Made by a program: the position numbers and the translations under genes. The notes below the pieces were generated by a model. It saw nothing but the letters and a program-made list of their open reading frames with translations, ran no database searches and was not told the DNA's origin. Of a stretch of DNA of 64,000 bases, positions 9,714-22,780 are shown one piece after another. Source of the DNA: Gaeumannomyces sp. JS-464 (lineage: Eukaryota > Ascomycota > Sordariomycetes > Magnaporthales > Magnaporthaceae); NCBI GenBank assembly GCA_002197995.1, contig NGZR01000002.1, positions 5,022,001 to 5,086,000 of the forward strand, in the 5' to 3' direction. The stretch's first letter is position 1. Each line of letters starts with the position of its first letter.

Positions 9714-12700
9714 CGCGTTGTGCTCGATGGGCAGACCAGACGGGAAGCTGCGCAGAGGTTCGGAGGACCAAACGCAGACTTGGACTCGAGGGATAACAAG
9801 GCAGGAAGGAAAGGGAGTGTGGAAGCGGAAAAGGGTTTCAGTGCACCTAAACATAAAAATGTTTGACAAGCAGGTACGGACATTCAAGCCCGAGGGGAGG
9901 GCCAGATATGTACCGTATCGGGCGCAGTGACAGGAAGTGCGAGCGAGCCGGGCATGGAAAAAAGTCAACTGGGGTCTGGGTGTGTAGGAACCCCATGCGA
10001 GTGGGCGTTTAGGTTCCCACTCGAGCCTGTCTGCCCGGACAGTCAGGGATGCAGGCAGTGGGCCGGGGGGCGCACACCACACTTTTTTTTTCTGTCTCTT
10101 TTTTTTTTTTTTTTCAAGGGCGATCCAGGGTCGGTGAGGGGTTCGCTGTCCCGAAGGGGACTGTTGGTACCAGTACCTCCTGGGCCGCTTTTTTGCCGGA
10201 CCCCTGCACGCGCCCGAGCCCCTGCCCAGCGTGCCCAGTCGTGCCAGTAGCGGTCACACCAGCCACGAGCGCGGCAGGACTCGTCAGCTGGCAGCTTAGA
10301 GAAACAACGAGCCATGTAGCGGTACAAGCCCCGGTTTTTCTCGCTCTGTTTTTCTTGCCCATGCGAGACGCGGGCAGAGTCGAGATCACGATGCAATCAG
10401 TGGGGTATCCGCCGCCTTGTAAGTATGATGTCATTATTTATTCACGCCATTTTCCGTGCGCGCAACAGAAGACTTCAAGCACAGCAAGCAAAGTCGGCAG
10501 TGGCTGACGGATGACTGACTGAGGCGAATTATCACGACGGCCAGCAGGATGCCCCGGGGGAGTGTCTCCAGGCAATCGAGGGTTTTCGATGACCTTTCGC
10601 TTTATGCTTTTGGGCTCGCGGGCGGCGGAAGGGAAAGGAAGGGCGAATGGACGCCCGTGGGGGAAGGGCTAAGAATAAAAACAGCAAAAAAAATAAAAAT
10701 TAAGATTGCCAGCCCAAAAAGTCAAACTTGCATATTCGGGTCCCGAGCTCCCCTCACACCCACCTCGGTCGCACACCGTCCAGAGGGAGGCACCTCCCTG
10801 TCGACTTTATTTTTCATCGCCTATACCGAGCGTCTACTGCATTGTGGGCGTGTCGTTTCTCCGACCTCGTTTTTTCGCCGGCAAGGGGACCGACGATCGG
10901 GTACCTGCCACGCCTGCTCATTTCCGTAATATCGGCCACTCCTGCTCCCCGCTTAGTGGATGCCGTGTCCACGAGATGCAAAGTGCAGAAATTGATGGCG
11001 ATATGGAAAGCCATGCGGTTCAGAACACGGGCAATTGTATCGAACAGGGTACGACAGGGTGCAAAAAGGAAAATCTGGGTGTGTCGAGCTGGTGGGAACG
11101 TGCCTCTCGGTCGGCGCAGCGTTGGCGAACATCAAGGCTGTAAGGCCGGGGATCCCTGCATTTTAGTGGACCCTGGGCAAGGGCCCCTGTCGCCATCGAG
11201 ATCAGCCCGGGAGGGTAACAAAGAGAGCAAAAAAAGAAGGGGGAAAAAAGCAGAAGAACAAAGTGAGAGTGTGCCTGGAACGGAGCTGTCGCACCTTTGC
11301 TTGCACCTTCTCCCCACGCTTCCACCTCCGACCTATCCCACAGCCATGGGAATGGGGAAAGCGATGCAGCTCAGGAACAGACAAACCAAACTTACAACAT
11401 CGCTAATACTGCAGTTTTTTCGTTACCACTTGAGCGCAGCAAGAAGTCCACGCAGCCGTCGTTGCAGACAGTCCCATTCGCCGTGACGTCAGCCACCGGC
11501 ACCCTGATCCTTAGCGCATCAGGCCCGTCCAGCGCGTCCAGCCCGCCGGCAAGGGTAGGTGGCCAGGCGAGCCAGGGAGCAAAATACATACGGCGCATTG
11601 CATCGTATCATCGCTCGTTCCGGGCGCGTCCATACGTACCTCCAGCCTCCCGCTTCTCATGGAAAGCGCTGGAATGGAGGTGCTCGTAGGCCCCGCACTG
11701 ACAAAAAGGCACCGGGGTTGCTAAGCAAATGCAGGTGGTACGCGCCTGGCTAGCCCCGAGGTACTTTCCCAGGGTACCCTGGAGCTAAGGGGACCCGCAG
11801 AGGCTTAGTGTCGCGCGATTGAGGATCGGAGCTGTGCCTGTGCGATCGCACTTTGTAGAGTGCGTGCTAGCTTGGACCGTCCAGCTTCCGAATTTGGGCG
11901 CAAGCCGGCCAAGAATGTTCAACGGCAAAAGGGGCAAAGGAAAAAAAAAAGATAAAAAAGCCAATGACACAAGTGACGGAAAACACACAGCATCCCCAAG
12001 AAAACAAAACAGGCTTCACCGACAGATACAAAGTACATGGCACAGTTTTGGCAACACAATCCGACAAGCAGAAACAAGCCGCACACGCGTCTTGGATGAA
12101 GTTTCGATTTTTTTTTTTGGCCACGACGAGCCTATTCGTCGGCCTGTCATGCGCCATGACTGACTGGGGACCGGTCTAGAATGCTAGTAAGAACCTGAAC
12201 ATGAATTGGAATAAAGGAGCAATCTCTCCGCCGAGATCGATCGATCTGTCACGGATGAAAGGCTGCTAGACCGGCCTCGGGTGGGAAGATGCGCAAGTCC
12301 TTTTGTTGATAGGTGCCTCGCTAGCAAAGGAGACCCTGGAGGAACGTGAGAGGGACGGGGCCCTTGTGACCTGTGCGCGGGGCAGAGGCTAGCTTCGGAT
12401 TGCAGGAAATAATCTTGACGCCTCACTCGGAGTCCCTAAACAAGGTTTCTCTTTCTCTTTGCATCGGGCCACCGCCCATCATTTGCGTGTTGTGCGTGTG
12501 CCGCTGAGCTGATCATGGTACATAGAGGGAAAAATATTGACAGGTGTCGGCAGAGGGAGCAAGGGGTGTGTGGGGTGGGGTAGGGGTAGGGGTGCGTATG
12601 CGCGTGAGAGTGTGTGTGGTGTTTGTTTGTGAGGACATGATAAGGAAGTTAGTTATTCGGGGTTGTCACGACCCTTGAATGCACAGCTGGCTGTCCCTAG

Positions 12701-15333
12701 AAAACAAGAACCTTGGAACAGCGGCGAGGAGGAGAAGGGAAAAAACCTGTTTGAAGTTTCAGAAACGAGGCGTGGGATTTGGCCCTGGAGCCGCGGGAAG
12801 AGAATGGGAAAAGAAGAAAAGCCGATGGGCCAAGAGGGTCAAGTTCATGTTTGGGACTAAATGACCAAATTATTTAGGCTTGAGATCGAGCTCTATTATG
12901 GGGGATCGTTCTTCTTCAGTTCCAGATCCCTGTCCGCCGCGAGCGGGGGCGGGAAGGGCCCCAAGGCGCAGGACCCTGGCGGCCCCACAGCTGAGCACCC
13001 ATTCCACACTTGCCAAGCAGAGGGGCCATGCGTGGCGTTAGGGCCGCCTTTGGGAGCAGGGCTTGCCCCCAAGTGGGGGAAAGCGGAAGGGAAAAAAAAA
13101 CCGAATTGAGGCTACAAGGTTTCCCAGCTAGCGTGCTAGCCCTGACCAACGCACTTCTGCGTCAAACGGGCGCGAGCGCGGCCAAGACAAGAGGAAGATG
13201 AAAGAAAGGAGAGAAAAAAAAAAAACAGGTCGGTGGGAGATGACAAGAGACGCTCCTGTTTCCCTGTTCGGATAGTCGGTAGGTGGGCTCTCGGATGCCC
13301 TTTCGGACGGGTTCTGTCCCAATTTTCTGTTCAACCCTGGATCTCTGGACTTGGCGGTGCCATATCTCTATTCTCGACGCATCGTCGGCGGCCAACTTTG
13401 TTTTCCGCACGACATGGCAGCGCAGCCGGTTCCCTGGGTAGGTAGGATTCTCTGCGCCTATAGGGGTGGATGAAGAGTGTGTTATCAGCCAAACTGCGCG
13501 CAAATGTACATGTAGGTAGCACGGCAGCAGCATGGCATGGACTACCAGCTGGATGGACCCTAGGGATCTTTTAGTGACATCACTCGACCAGCAGATACCC
13601 GAACCCGACGGCGCCTCGTCGGCTAAGGTCTTCCTCACCTACACCGTTCTCTACCCGCGACTTACTGCGGAAAATACTGCGCCCTAAGAGACTAGCCGTT
13701 TTGCTTTTCTAGTTGCTTGCCAACACAGGGTATTTGAAGAGCTCTTCTTTTTCTGCTTTCTATTCCCTTTCAATTGCCTGACTTTCACCCCAACTCACAT
13801 GACTGACTGCACCACCCAGCACGTTGCCTCCCGCCCTGTCCTATTTATTATTATACCCTACAGTACAGGCATCATACAAGGCGCCGTAGGTGTCAAGTCC
13901 CCAACGGATAACATGCGCGGAGGAGCGTTGGCTCCGGACGCACATGGCCTGTGCACGCGCAAATGTGAGATTGATAGGGGTTGGTCCCTTGCTGACAGGC
14001 GGCGACCCCGCCCCACTCAGCTAGTCACACCTCTTGAACTCGAGGCTTTGAGGGCGGGAGCTGGATTGCTGCCCGGCATGTTCCTGGTCCGCTCCCGCCA
14101 CGGCGGCAGGGCCCCACACAGAACCAGATTCGACAATGGGCTGGGACATTGATTCTCAACTCTCGCTCCACCTGCCCCGGCCTGGGGGACCGCCATGGCT
14201 TGTCGCTTCAGAGGCGGTAAATAGCAATCGTAGGTAGTGCCTACGGGCAACCGGTGTGCGGTGTGCGACTGGGCAGGCCTGGCAGAGGTGTTGATATGTA
14301 TGACGCAATCGAGATGATGTATCGCTTTTTTTTTTTTTTGTTTTCTTCTATTCCCGGGCATGACAGGGATGGACCCGCCCTCCAGCCGAGTATTGCGAAG
14401 CGCGGGGTGAGATTACGGAAATGAACGTCGAGGCGTCGCCGTTTCCACTGGCGCTTTCTCTGGGGTGAGGGGAAAACAATGAGAGCTGAGACTCGGGCCA
14501 CTGCCCACTCAAAGACGCTTGGCGCTCTCCCGCATCTGGCCAAGGTTTAAACCTCCTCAATTGGCCCGCCCCACATGGCGGCCATCACGCCACAAAGCAT
14601 TTGGTCGTTGCCAACCGTTGTTGCGGACAAAAGGGTGACAGTGCCCGCCTCGGGCCCTTTGCACAGTACGGTCGATCACCTGCAGATGGCGTTCTCGTCG
14701 AAGCAAATCATTCGATGGTGCAGCCTAGCCTGCCTCACGGCTGGGTCGGCAGGTAAACCAGCTAACGTACCCCTCAACCCCCCCCTCTCGCTCGACAGCC
14801 TAACCCAGACCAGACAGGTTAGCACGCCAGACAGCTCTCATCGATGCCGGCAGCTGAAAGAAGCGGTACGTGTCTGCGTACCAAGACAGACGCAAGAAAG
14901 CCCAGATGTGCCGGGACTCGATACCATCTGATGCGCCCTCTCGCACTGGCAAGACACAAGGTCAGGCACGGATGATGGATCGTGTGCCTAGACCAACCCA
15001 AACGCCCGCTCCAGCCGCCCCGGGCACGCGCGTCCCTTCCCACGTGGCCCGGGTACGCCAATCCAATATGTTGCCCATGACATATGTATTACCAGTTGCC
15101 GGGCATCGCAACAGGCATACTTGCCCGTTCGGCGGCGTGAAGCATCCACATCCACACACATCCACCACACATCCAGCCGGTGGCTATGCTGTCACTCACT
15201 GCGCGTGGAGAAAACAAGGAAGAGAATTAAAAAAAAAAAAAAAATTTAAAAAAAAGAAATGTGCGTCTGGTGCTTGTGCCCCAGAGATGCTTCCACGCTA
15301 TGTGTCATGCCAACACCCGACGGGTCGTGGACG

Positions 15334-15358
15334 CGTGCGTGCGTGCGTGCGTGCGTGC
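15334..15358. repeat. GTGC tetramer microsatellite
   Basis: About six tandem GTGC/CGTG units in the gene-poor region; simple-sequence repeat with no other feature attached. Confidence 0.85.
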
Positions 15359-18300
15359 ACCTACGCACGTTTCTTTTTACTTCCTCCTCCATTCCGCCTT
15401 GAGGCAAGAAGGTTCATTATTCACCACAAGTCTGGGGCACATCGGCCTTTGTCGGGCGGCAGTGTGTAGCGCACGGGGCGGACCAAGAGCTCCCCATCAG
15501 CCACTGATCGAACGAACCTGAAGGGTCCGGAGGGAGGGGTCGTCCTCTCTGCTCGCTCCCGTTTGTCCGGACGACTTTGAGGCGATCTCGACCTGTCTTG
15601 TGTTCCAACGCACCTATGTATGTGGGTACCCTAGGTGCCTACCTTAGGCTTTGCCTTTCCTCCCTGCGTGCCCAAACCCACGCACACGGGTGTGGTGTGG
15701 GCGTATAACATGCGGTGCACACGCACACGCCCATTCCCGGGGGGCGCGGGGGCCCGCTCTCGAGCGGCGTTCGGTCAAGGAGCCAGGGGGGCCGACCCTG
15801 TTTTCTTCTTTCCTTTTTTAGCGCCGCTAGGGAAGGGAGCAGGGTCCCGCAGCCTCAACGGATGCCGAGTCCCCTGGCTGGGCTAGATGAATACCGCTTA
15901 CATTGACGAAACATTGGCGAAATCCGGGTTGGCGGAGAGTGAGGCACGATGAGGACGGGAGAGGGGCTGAGCCTAGAACAGCCTGTTGAAAACCTTCGAA
16001 TACGCCTACCTTCCCTGCTTCCTTTCCCCCCGCGTAGTTCTCGGCTGCCGGCCGCCGGCGTTGCGCATTGCTCGGCCAAAGGGGACCTGCATACTTTGTT
16101 GTGTTGTTGTTTGTCAAAAAGAGGCACGAGCTGATGCCGTTTCGCGCCGGCATTGCTGCGTTTGGCCGTGAGCCCGGGCATTCCTCTCCCTCACAGCGCC
16201 CCGCCCGCCACTGCCGAGCTTACATACACGGCCAGGGGGAGAAAGTTTATCATATTGCCGTGTCCCCCTCAAAAGCGTCCATGCTTCGGCACTACACAGC
16301 CCACTGGAATGCTGCGGCCGTCGGGCGACATTCTTCCCTAACAGGCAGATCCACATTGGCTAACTTTGGCAAGGATGGGAAGCAGAGCAAGGGCTGATCC
16401 CTACGTAGTATTTCTTTTCCTCGCTTGGGATTTCTTTGCTCTGAACCTTATCGTGACGGCTCACGGTGATATAGCCCCGCATTGCCGTCCGTGATGTCCG
16501 GCAGCTGCCCTCATCCTCGGAGGCTGGTCTGATCTCCCGGATCCATTCGATCCTTACAAGAGGAGGGACTATCCCAAATGGGGCTGGAAACTCGTACGGC
16601 CGTGGCCAAAGCGGTCGTGGCCGCTCGTTGGCTGGACCGCCGAGACGGCAGGGTCCGAGCAACAGGCTGACAGGCCATGGGACATGATCTGTATATCACT
16701 TGAGATATCAACACCGCAAACAACCGCTGCAACACCGGCCCTCTTGGCCTCGGCCTTCACGGGTATGTGATATATCATACCAGAGCTTAGCGTCTCTTTG
16801 TTGGAAAACACGGCGAACCAAACCAAGGGAAAGTGTGCATTTTATCCGTTCTCATCACACGCTCAGCTGGCGCTGCGAGCTGTGTTGAGCTGCTCATGGC
16901 CCTTTTCTTTATTGGCGCCGGGCTCAATCTGGCAAGGATCTATTGATCGACCCCTATGGGACCGTTTGCCTAGGCATCCGCATGGACGAATGCCTCCTCT
17001 GGCCCATGCCGGCGAGAGATGGCGGGATGGGACTATAACGTGTCAAGTCAGGGGCGTACGCTCCGCAGCTCGCGGCAAGCACAAAGTGGCAAAGAAGGCA
17101 CCCCTGGAGGTCGGCGCACGCCCGTACTTGGGGCATCCTGATCTTCTGTGCACACTTTTCTAGTGCCTTTGGGGTCTGACGGGGCCCCTTTCTGACGACA
17201 GGCTTCTAGGTCTGGGGGCGCGCGCCCCGATCACAGCTCTCTGCCTGGTGCCGGCGCCGGTGCCGAAATCGAGATGTGATCAGCTCCACTGTCTTCGTGT
17301 AGGCCAACCGGCTGCTTAGCCTAACCTGGACCAGCGGGCTTGCCTCGGTCGTGTCTCTCCTCTGCTCCCAACGCTCGCCGAGAGGTGCGTTCGTCCAGTG
17401 GGCCAAGGAACCAAGGATGTGCGGCAGCCTCAGGGGAAACGGGCTACGTGCGTAACCACCAGGCGGAGGTCCGGCCCGACCAAACACGGCTCTCGGCCAA
17501 CGAGAGCGCTCTAGTCAGACAGAGAAGCCGATAGAAGGCCGTCTGTGTATGCGCAAACACAGGGGAGGATGCGGTGCCTTCTCATGAGTGCCCTTCCATG
17601 AGAGGCCAGCACACCTGTATTCTTTGGGTCCTGCTTTTAGGAGAATCGACGAGTATGGCGGGACAACACAGCCATTTTATTTGCCTGTTGTAGGGGGAGA
17701 TGAAAATCTGCCGGCCGGTCCTATATGGGTCATAGACAGAGTGCGTTTGATGACAGCAAGTAATACACTGACCGTCTTGACTCACAAGGACGGCCCACGG
17801 TCGACGTTTGGCTTTTAACTGCGGCGTTGTTGGTAGCAGCCGCAAACGGCCGTCGTGGGTATCGAGATCGTTGAGCTGCCAAGCAGAGTCAGTGTCTGTA
17901 AGGTACAGCACAAATCTCATAACACATCAGAACGCCTGGGAGCCCACATACTCCAGAATCATGCTGCTTTGTTCATACGCCCAGTCACGCTTGGAGATGG
18001 CAGACACAGGGCCACAAGGGGTTATCGAGAAAGGGCGGACGGCTCTTTTGCTGCGTCAGTAACAGCAACGGGGACTGGATACAGTATATGATGGCCTGGG
18101 ACCATAGCATGGAGCAAGTACATGGGGGAAAAAGGCTGGGATAGAAAGCCAGAGACATGCTCTCTGCTGGCCTGCATCTTTTCTTCCACATCCTCTCTGT
18201 AGGCCAGGACAGTCACGTAGGTGACGCCAAGCGGCTGGTCGCCCGCGCACGCTCTTGTGATGGGACTCTCGAAAATGCCGAGGAACAGGCTCGTGCGCGT

Positions 18301-18894
18301 GCGTCTTCGATCTTCGTTGTGCCGCGTTACCCTGCTGCTATGTGAGATGGGCGTCAGTTCACAGCAGACACTAGTTACAATTCGTATGCGGGCTTGTTGG
18401 GACAAAAGCTTTGGTGTCGCTAACAATGCACACCCGCTGTCCACGGCCACCAACCATCTCAACCCTCGATTCATGCAGTGTGGAAGTGAAGCGTGTCATC
18501 ACCTTACGTGCTTAAGCCAATGGGTGGCAAGTGGTAAATTAGGAGGTATTTGCAATCCCACACATCAGAGCGGTGTGGCTGGCTCGAGGACATACATGAG
18601 AAAATGTGAAGAAAATTAACCAAGAATGCCGATTGCCAGTGCTCATATTCAGCTTCACAGCCCGTGGTTGTCCAAAAAAAAAATCACAATGTCGGCATCT
18701 CGTGCCGCACATAACCGCCAAACGCCACCCGTGGTTTCAAAAAGGGGAGAGAGTATATACGTATACTACAAGTCCCAGATCCAATACTGAAACCGTCATG
18801 ATAGAAACATTTTGTCTCATAAAATCGAAAGCGAACAGGCCCCCCGAAACGACACCAGAGCACTCGTAGGAGAGGGGTGTGATGAACAAGCGCT

Positions 18895-21800
18895 TTAGGG
18901 GTTGGAACTCCACCCAAGGTCCATCGTCTCCATCGGGGCCATCTGCATGATGCTCCGGAGCACGCCCTCTGCCCCCTGTGCCATGTCGGTCTGTCCGGAC
19001 ATTCCCCAGTCCGGCGTCACCGAGAAGTCGTTCGCGTTGGCATCGGAAATCATGCTTATATCCGGCGCCATCGCAAAGCCGTGTTGTTGGCCGAAGAAGG
19101 CGCCTACTCCTGGCTCCATCTCGGTCTGGCTTGTCATGGCGCCCTGGTGCGGCGATACCGGGCTGGTATCGAAAGAGCTGCGAGTACCGGGTATTGTCCC
19201 AAGGCTGCCTTGCCGCTGCTCCGACGGCGTGCTTGAGTTGGGCGTCGGCTGGCTCGACGCGCCCGTATTCGGAGTCATCGCCATGTCGCCTGTATCGCCG
19301 TTGTGCTCTGTCCAAAGCCCGACATGGAACCAGCGCTCCTCGAGCCGAGCGGCGCTTGAGATGTAGGAGTCAGGCTTATCTCAGGTAGTTGACTCCTATC
19401 CCGGTTGGGGAGCTGCGAATCCGGGCTCAGCCAATTCCCGGCCCCAAGGGCGCTGGGCGGCGGCGGCGGCGGCATCTCTGTTTCCATCCGTGTCGGTAAT
19501 GTCAGGGGCATCGGCCGGGTTGCCGTTGTCCTCGGTGGTCTTGAAAAAATGGCATTCGTTGCGGTAGCTGAATAGGCCCTTATCCGGACCATCTTCACAA
19601 ACTACTCCACGGGCCACATTTCGAGGTCGGTTGGGTAGACTACTCGAGGAAGGCTACGCGTAGCGTGCGGTTGGTGGTTAGCATGATATCAGCAACTGAA
19701 GGGCTAGGGAGTGGCACATGGTCGTCCAAAGCACTTACGCTGTCACTGTTACGCACGAACGCGCCCTTGAGTTTCGGTATCCTTGTTGTCAGGGCCTCCA
19801 GATCGACGTCGAGCTGGACGAGGAAGGATTCGGTCAGGGGGTTCCTCCGCTTCAGCGCATTCATGGCAGCTAGGAGGAATCGTAGCGAGTCCGCTGATTG
19901 GTTGTCGTCTGGCTTGCTCTTCAGATACTGCACAAACACGCGTGACGAAACATAGAGACAAAACGACAGGAACGGGTTCATCTGGGCGGCGAGTTGATCA
20001 AACAGGGTCAGCATGCAAGCCTTGCCGAGAGAAGAGCCAGATAGAGGCGCAGGCACCAAGTATCAACCAACGGATGATAACCAGACTTACAGCCGTCAAG
20101 TCCAGGTGCGACACCATCCTCATGATCCTTGCGATCTCGTTGGCAGCCGCGATACAGCGGACCTTGCTCTCGGCGCTCACAGAGGCCGGGAGACGGTTCT
20201 TGTCCGCCTTGAATATTGCCGCCTGGTGCAGGCAGATAGTGGACGTGTGGATGCACATGTTTGTGTACACCACGTTGGGGACTTGGAGGCCCAGCGGAAG
20301 CTTCAGCTGCGGAGGGAGACACAGTGACGTGTTCAGCAGGATATTGTCCATGGCCCGGTGCCTCTTCCAGAACTCGCCGTTTAGGTCATGGTCGTTATCG
20401 CCCTCGTCGGGCCGGTGAAGGTGAATGAGGTTGCGGCCGAAGAGGCATGCCATCAGGACGATGCCACCAAAGGCGTTCAGCTTCGCCGCGCCCGACGGGC
20501 TCATGGCCTCTGTCAAAAGTCATCGTCGCTGGGCTCATGTCGAAGGCCTCATCTGAGGCCGGCAGATTTGTCATGATGTCCTTTTCATCGACGGTCATTG
20601 GCCAGCCTGTGCCGATGCTGGCATACCTATCCTCGCAAAAGGCCATCCAGAACGTCCGCCGTCGCTCCTCCTTCTCCGTCCAGTCACGAGGAGGCGGCAG
20701 GCACTGTTTCACGTCGAGGCCGGCACCATCTAGGCGATGCAGTCCAATCCTGATGCTTGTCAGTTCCCCGGATCTACCTTGTCGGCTGAGGAGATAATAG
20801 AGCTAGGGTGCTTGATCTGTTTCTCACATTTGCGCTAGTCGAACGGCCGAGCCGGTGCTCATCCAAGCCCTGGGGAAGAACATCATCTTGAGCTCGTACG
20901 AAGCAAGCAAGATGTGCGTCTGCGTGTGTGCCACGCGGATAATTTGCTCCCCGAAGCCTTTGACATAGTCGGCCTCGATGTACTTGCGGGCTCGCTGGTA
21001 GAAGAGGTCTTTCAGATCGCTGTATTTGTCCGACACGGAACACGCCAGCGTCCACATGGCATACCGCAGACACACCGGAGGTCTTTGGTTTGGGGCGCTG
21101 CATGCCTGTTAGCTGACCTGGATGCTTGACCCCTGCCAATGATGTGAAAGTCGCTGTTACTCACAGATTCATAGCGGCCAGATACCGGTACCTGTGGATC
21201 ATGGGCAGCGAGGGGTGAATCTTCTCAAAGTATATCTGGTGTCTGCATGATAGAAGATATGTCAGCAAAGCAACCCGTAACACATGTGACCAGATGATGG
21301 CAGGGGCGGGCCGGCTAGGGCGGAGGAGGGCACCGGCGTACAGTTCATCTATCGTCTCCTGGGGCGGCAGAGGCTCCTCTAGGCCGAGGCCGATCATCTC
21401 CCAAGTGAAGGTGTTGCCAACGTCTGCCATGTTCATGGCCATACTGCTGTTGAAGTTGAAGTCGTCCATGGCTCCAGGCTGTTGGGGGGAGTCTGGGGTG
21501 AACTGCCAGCCATCAGCATCTCGGCACTTGGAGGCGGCGCTGATGGAGGGGTCTACCAGGCCAAAGGCGCCCCTGGCAGCTGCCGGTGTCTGATCGTTGC
21601 GCGTTGCGGCGCCCATGGCAGACACATTTTTGGGTGCTGTCTCGGACGCAGAGGCGGGCGAGTGGTCTTGGGTCTTGAGGAGTGTTTCGACCTGCTCTAG
21701 AGAAGGGGGGGTCCACCACAAGGGCTTCGGGTCAGTGACAGGCTCGCCGACGGTCGCGTGCGCCGGGAGCGGCGAGGGCGACACGAAGGGAGGGAGTTGA

Positions 21801-22209
21801 CCGCAGTCGTACTTAATCTCTCTTCTAGCGCCTTCACGTAACCCCTCTTGGGGCCGCTCTTCCTCCGGACCTCGTCGTACGCACAGGTGTGCCCGAGTCT
21901 TGTGCAGGTGCTACAGCTCGGCTTCTGGCCATCGCACTATATCAGGAAGACGGGGCCGTGTTAGCGACCGTGGTTGTTCCAGGAGGACAATGAGACATGG
22001 CGGTTTGGGCCATAAGCTTCAGAATATGCCCGGCTTGCCTTGAGCTTGCGCTTCCTGCAGATCATGCAAGCAAGCCGCTTAGGTTTAGGGACGCCGGCGT
22101 TGTCGGCCGTTGCGCTCTGGGGAGCCGAGTCTGCGCTCCCGCTGCAGGGACCTGAAGCCGCATCGTTCCCCATGCTCGCGTCGGGCGGCGAGTTAGACGA
22201 GGACGACAT
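18895..22209 (-). CDS. Zn(II)2Cys6 fungal-specific transcription factor, frame broken
   Basis: This is a nuclear regulator with a perfect binuclear zinc cluster (C-x2-C-x6-C-x6-C-x2-C-x6-C, CMICRKRKLKCDGQKPSCST..., residues about 50-77), then a linker and coiled coil (KALEERLKQVETLLK) and a fungal-specific transcription factor middle domain beginning about YFEKIHPSLPMIHRYRYLAAMN. Exons whose phases agree are 22039-22209, 21813-21936, 21342-21696, 21165-21242, 20828-21097, 20091-20749 and 20020 onward. The first intron splits the zinc cluster and has a GC donor (AAG/GCAAGC). One extra A in the AAAA run at 20515-20518 breaks exon 6. The last exon changes frame again after about 19640. Its Ser/Pro/Gln-rich tail ending SIMQMAPMETMDLGWSSNP at 18895 is clearly coding, but the path through 19290-19650 is uncertain: a missed intron or more indels. 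The target pathway cannot be named. Confidence 0.85.
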
Positions 22210-22749
22210 GACGAGAGAGCATGCGCCGCCGGGTCGCGAGTGCGGTCGTCGCCCTCGGAGATAACCACAGCCCACCCTCTGCGCCTTTGGCCTCGCCTCT
22301 GTTACGACGTCCTCCGAATGCAAGCGGCCTCCCTACAGCCCGCCAGGGGGCAAGTTCGTCTCGTCGTCGTGGGTGGGCGCTGTGGGCAGCGCAGGGTGCG
22401 GCCTTGGTGGTTGGTGGTTGGTGGCTGGCGGCTGTGCCCGTTGCAGCCGGCCGTGAGGGTCGGGGCGAGGATTGAGAGGTGATGTGTGCCAAACAACTCG
22501 CGAGCTATTCGTATCGCGAGGCGTACGAAGCTCGGGTACGGCTTGCGGCGGTCGTGCGGGTGAGAAAGCGCCCAAGCACCGGAGCTCGGCTGGGTGGAGG
22601 AGATCGCTTGACAACGGTTCAATGGTTGGTGGGGAGGAGTTGATGGGTGCTACACCGGATTGGTTGGGCGGGTGGTGCTTGGAAACCGGAAGGAGAGATT
22701 CGTGCAACTCTGGAGAGTACCTCGCGATATTCGGTCAGTCTGTTCAACC

Positions 22750-22780
<31 letters not shown>

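Larger units (their letters stand above)
9389..18894. other. Long gene-poor region
   Basis: About 9.5 kb with no gene I can support on either strand. Open frames up to about 200 codons occur (for example 14870-15469 +, 10728-11486 +, 13162-13638 -) but lack codon bias, motifs and consistent splice structure. The region is punctuated by poly-T/A runs (10096-10114, 12112-12119, 14327-14339, 15229-15254), a pentamer repeat (9693-9713) and a GTGC tetramer repeat (about 15334-15358). It shows no AT-rich block suggestive of a RIP-mutated transposon. Confidence 0.45.

Noticed and set aside
14870..15469. 199-codon open frame on the plus strand
   Set aside because: Contains a poly-Lys stretch from an A run and no protein-like features.
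9389..18894. Possible RIP-mutated transposon remnants
   Set aside because: No AT-rich blocks, long terminal repeats, or fragments resembling transposase or reverse transcriptase were seen.
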